Made by a program: the position numbers and the translations under genes. This document shows, in pieces, positions 62,731-64,000 of a stretch of 64,000 bases of DNA (position 1 is its first letter; every line of letters starts with the position of its first letter). Source of the stretch: Agrypnia vestita (lineage: Eukaryota; Arthropoda; Insecta; Trichoptera; Phryganeidae); NCBI GenBank assembly GCA_016648135.1, contig JADDOH010014899.1, positions 1 to 64,000 on the forward strand. Direction: 5' to 3'. A model generated the notes under the pieces. That model saw only the letters and a list, made by a program, of their open reading frames with translations. It did not search any database and was not told where the DNA came from.

Positions 62731-64000
62731 ATAATTTACAATAAAAATAATTAATATAAAGTATTTCAATGAAATGGATTCTTCACAAAGATATTGTAAC
62801 GAGAATTTAAAAGAGATTACGTACAGAACCTCTCGTAATATATCGATGACAACAAAAACGTCAAAATATCGAGTACCTTCTAGGATACACTATCACACTC
62901 CGGTATTATCTAGAAGAAACGTCTGGAACATTATCGTAAGTACTAGAAAAGAAAAGACAGCTGCGGACTTGAGTAATTATTTTGACATTTCTATCAACGC
63001 GATGTTAGCCGTGAAGCGACGGCCAGTGTGGCCAGTCGTGGAATTTAGAGCAACACACATTAAGCGAAATAGTAGAGCGAGTTCTTAATGACAAGTGAGC
63101 GAATAAAATAATGCGACTGCTTCGTGCGAGAATTGCATGGAATATTCTAGGAAATTATAAAGAATATGTTACCCAGCGATAATAAAGACTTAATAGATGA
63201 ATGGTAAATTTTGAAATACTGTAGACTAGTGTTAAAATTAATTCGCGTTAAATGACTGTCAATTTATTAAAACAATTAATTATTAATTAAAAAATCGTCA
63301 CTAAATTTTTAGAGTTTCTAATAATAATATAATGCCGACGAACTGTTAATTTTATGTACTGTGCAATCACGAACAGCCACTGAAATAATGCTGAAGCTAC
63401 TTGGAGCACTTGAGATGTGGGTGTAAGCTGGATGGATTGGGGGACAAATAATAATGACCTGATAATAATAATAATATCCGGATGCGAAAGCAAAAAGAAC
63501 AATTTATTAAAAATCAGAAATTTTAATATTTTGGTCAGAGACGTCTAGAGAAGTATCAGATCCAGCATCTTATCGTTGGTCCTGGAAGACAAAGGAAAAG
63601 TGGCTGGAAAATTAAGGCAATGATTCTGAAAATCTACGCTGCAGCTTTTTCGACCTGCTACTAGCAAGATTATGATCACCAAAATGATCGCTAATGTTCG
63701 ACAACCGGAAGACAGGAACAAGAAGAAGGATCAATACAGATAGTTAAAAATGCTAAAAAAATATTAAAAACAAGGAACTGAGCAAAGGAAACAAACGCAT
63801 ACATTTTTTAAAATATTGTGCAACGATAAAAAATTGTTTTTAAAACTATTGACTTTTTGGATTTTTTTGGAGAGATTTCGCTGACGCGATCATTCCAGAT
63901 ACAGATTTTTCCTGGCAGGATTTCGGCCATTAATTATTCGAAAGAAAAGAAAATATTATTCAAATTGGGGTAAAACTTGTGATTTGTCCAACATTTGGCA
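62731..64000. other. intergenic with a 104-codon ORF and a dispersed repeat
   Basis: 62774-63088 (plus) encodes MDSSQRYCNENLKEITYRTS and continues with basic, varied sequence (SRNISMTTKTSKYRVPSRIH). No domain recognised. 63140-63184 (GGAATATTCTAGGAAATTAT, then TGTTACCCAGCGATAATAA) matches 38432-38485 inverted. Beyond 63200 nothing is recognised. Confidence 0.3.

Noticed and set aside
1..64000. CRISPR arrays, bacterial operons, phage genes or ribosomal RNA
   Set aside because: No regularly spaced repeat-spacer structure, no bacterial-type gene density and no rRNA sequence. All features are eukaryotic.

Overview
The window looks like insect (at least arthropod) nuclear DNA from a large, AT-rich, transposon-filled genome. 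No complete host protein-coding gene is visible. Evidence for this placement: many decayed Penelope-like retroelements (PLEs) with GIY-YIG endonuclease remnants and hammerhead ribozymes, Jockey-type LINE fragments, a Ty1/copia fragment, Helitrons with clear termini, a Tigger-like DNA transposon, several MITEs, tRNA-derived SINEs, TATA/initiator promoters of arthropod type, and a short degenerate CCTAA (insect telomere-type) tract. The species and order cannot be read from the sequence.

Layout. 1-6 kb: tandem repeats, a palindromic element with a hammerhead-like core (2205-2399), two PLE remnants bounded by inverted ends (2511-3165, 5245-5800), and tRNA-derived SINE copies (3918-4545). 6-12 kb: an in-frame 141-bp duplication, then two very similar inverted blocks, A (about 715 bp) and B (154 bp), at 7161-8027 and 10530-11406. 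Their internal order is not mirrored, and a PLE endonuclease remnant lies between them. 12-20 kb: Jockey-type LINE tails, palindromes, a CpG-rich island (16262-16605) that could be a first exon, two PLE 3' ends facing each other, the best-preserved hammerhead (17688-17732), and a SINE. 20-30 kb: a TATA promoter, a dimeric hammerhead palindrome, MITEs, a LINE tail inside a 1.3-kb TIR element, a telomere-like tract, and a ZAD zinc-finger-like fragment. 30-36 kb: copia fragment and LTR, two Helitrons, a long-TIR MITE, and more hammerheads. 36-40 kb: the most unusual locus. It holds two direct repeats of about 410 bp, a minus-strand open reading region, a dense heat-shock-element (HSE) array (37793-37969), and a minus-strand TATA promoter. 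40-64 kb: foldback-type repeats, a core promoter (50085-50149), a Helitron tail, a Harbinger-type MITE, a Tigger derivative, SINEs, a Jockey reverse-transcriptase fragment, and a palindrome carrying a hammerhead in each arm (62439-62730).

How the parts relate. The endonuclease remnants and hammerhead cores belong together: PLEs are known to carry type I hammerheads in their terminal (pseudo-LTR) repeats. About 19 CUGANGA...GAAA cores were found by eye in 64 kb. They range from apparently intact, with complementary stem I and palindromic stem III, to clearly broken. The HSE array, the minus-strand ORF below it and the flanking direct repeats may form a separate heat-responsive unit. I do not recognise its protein.
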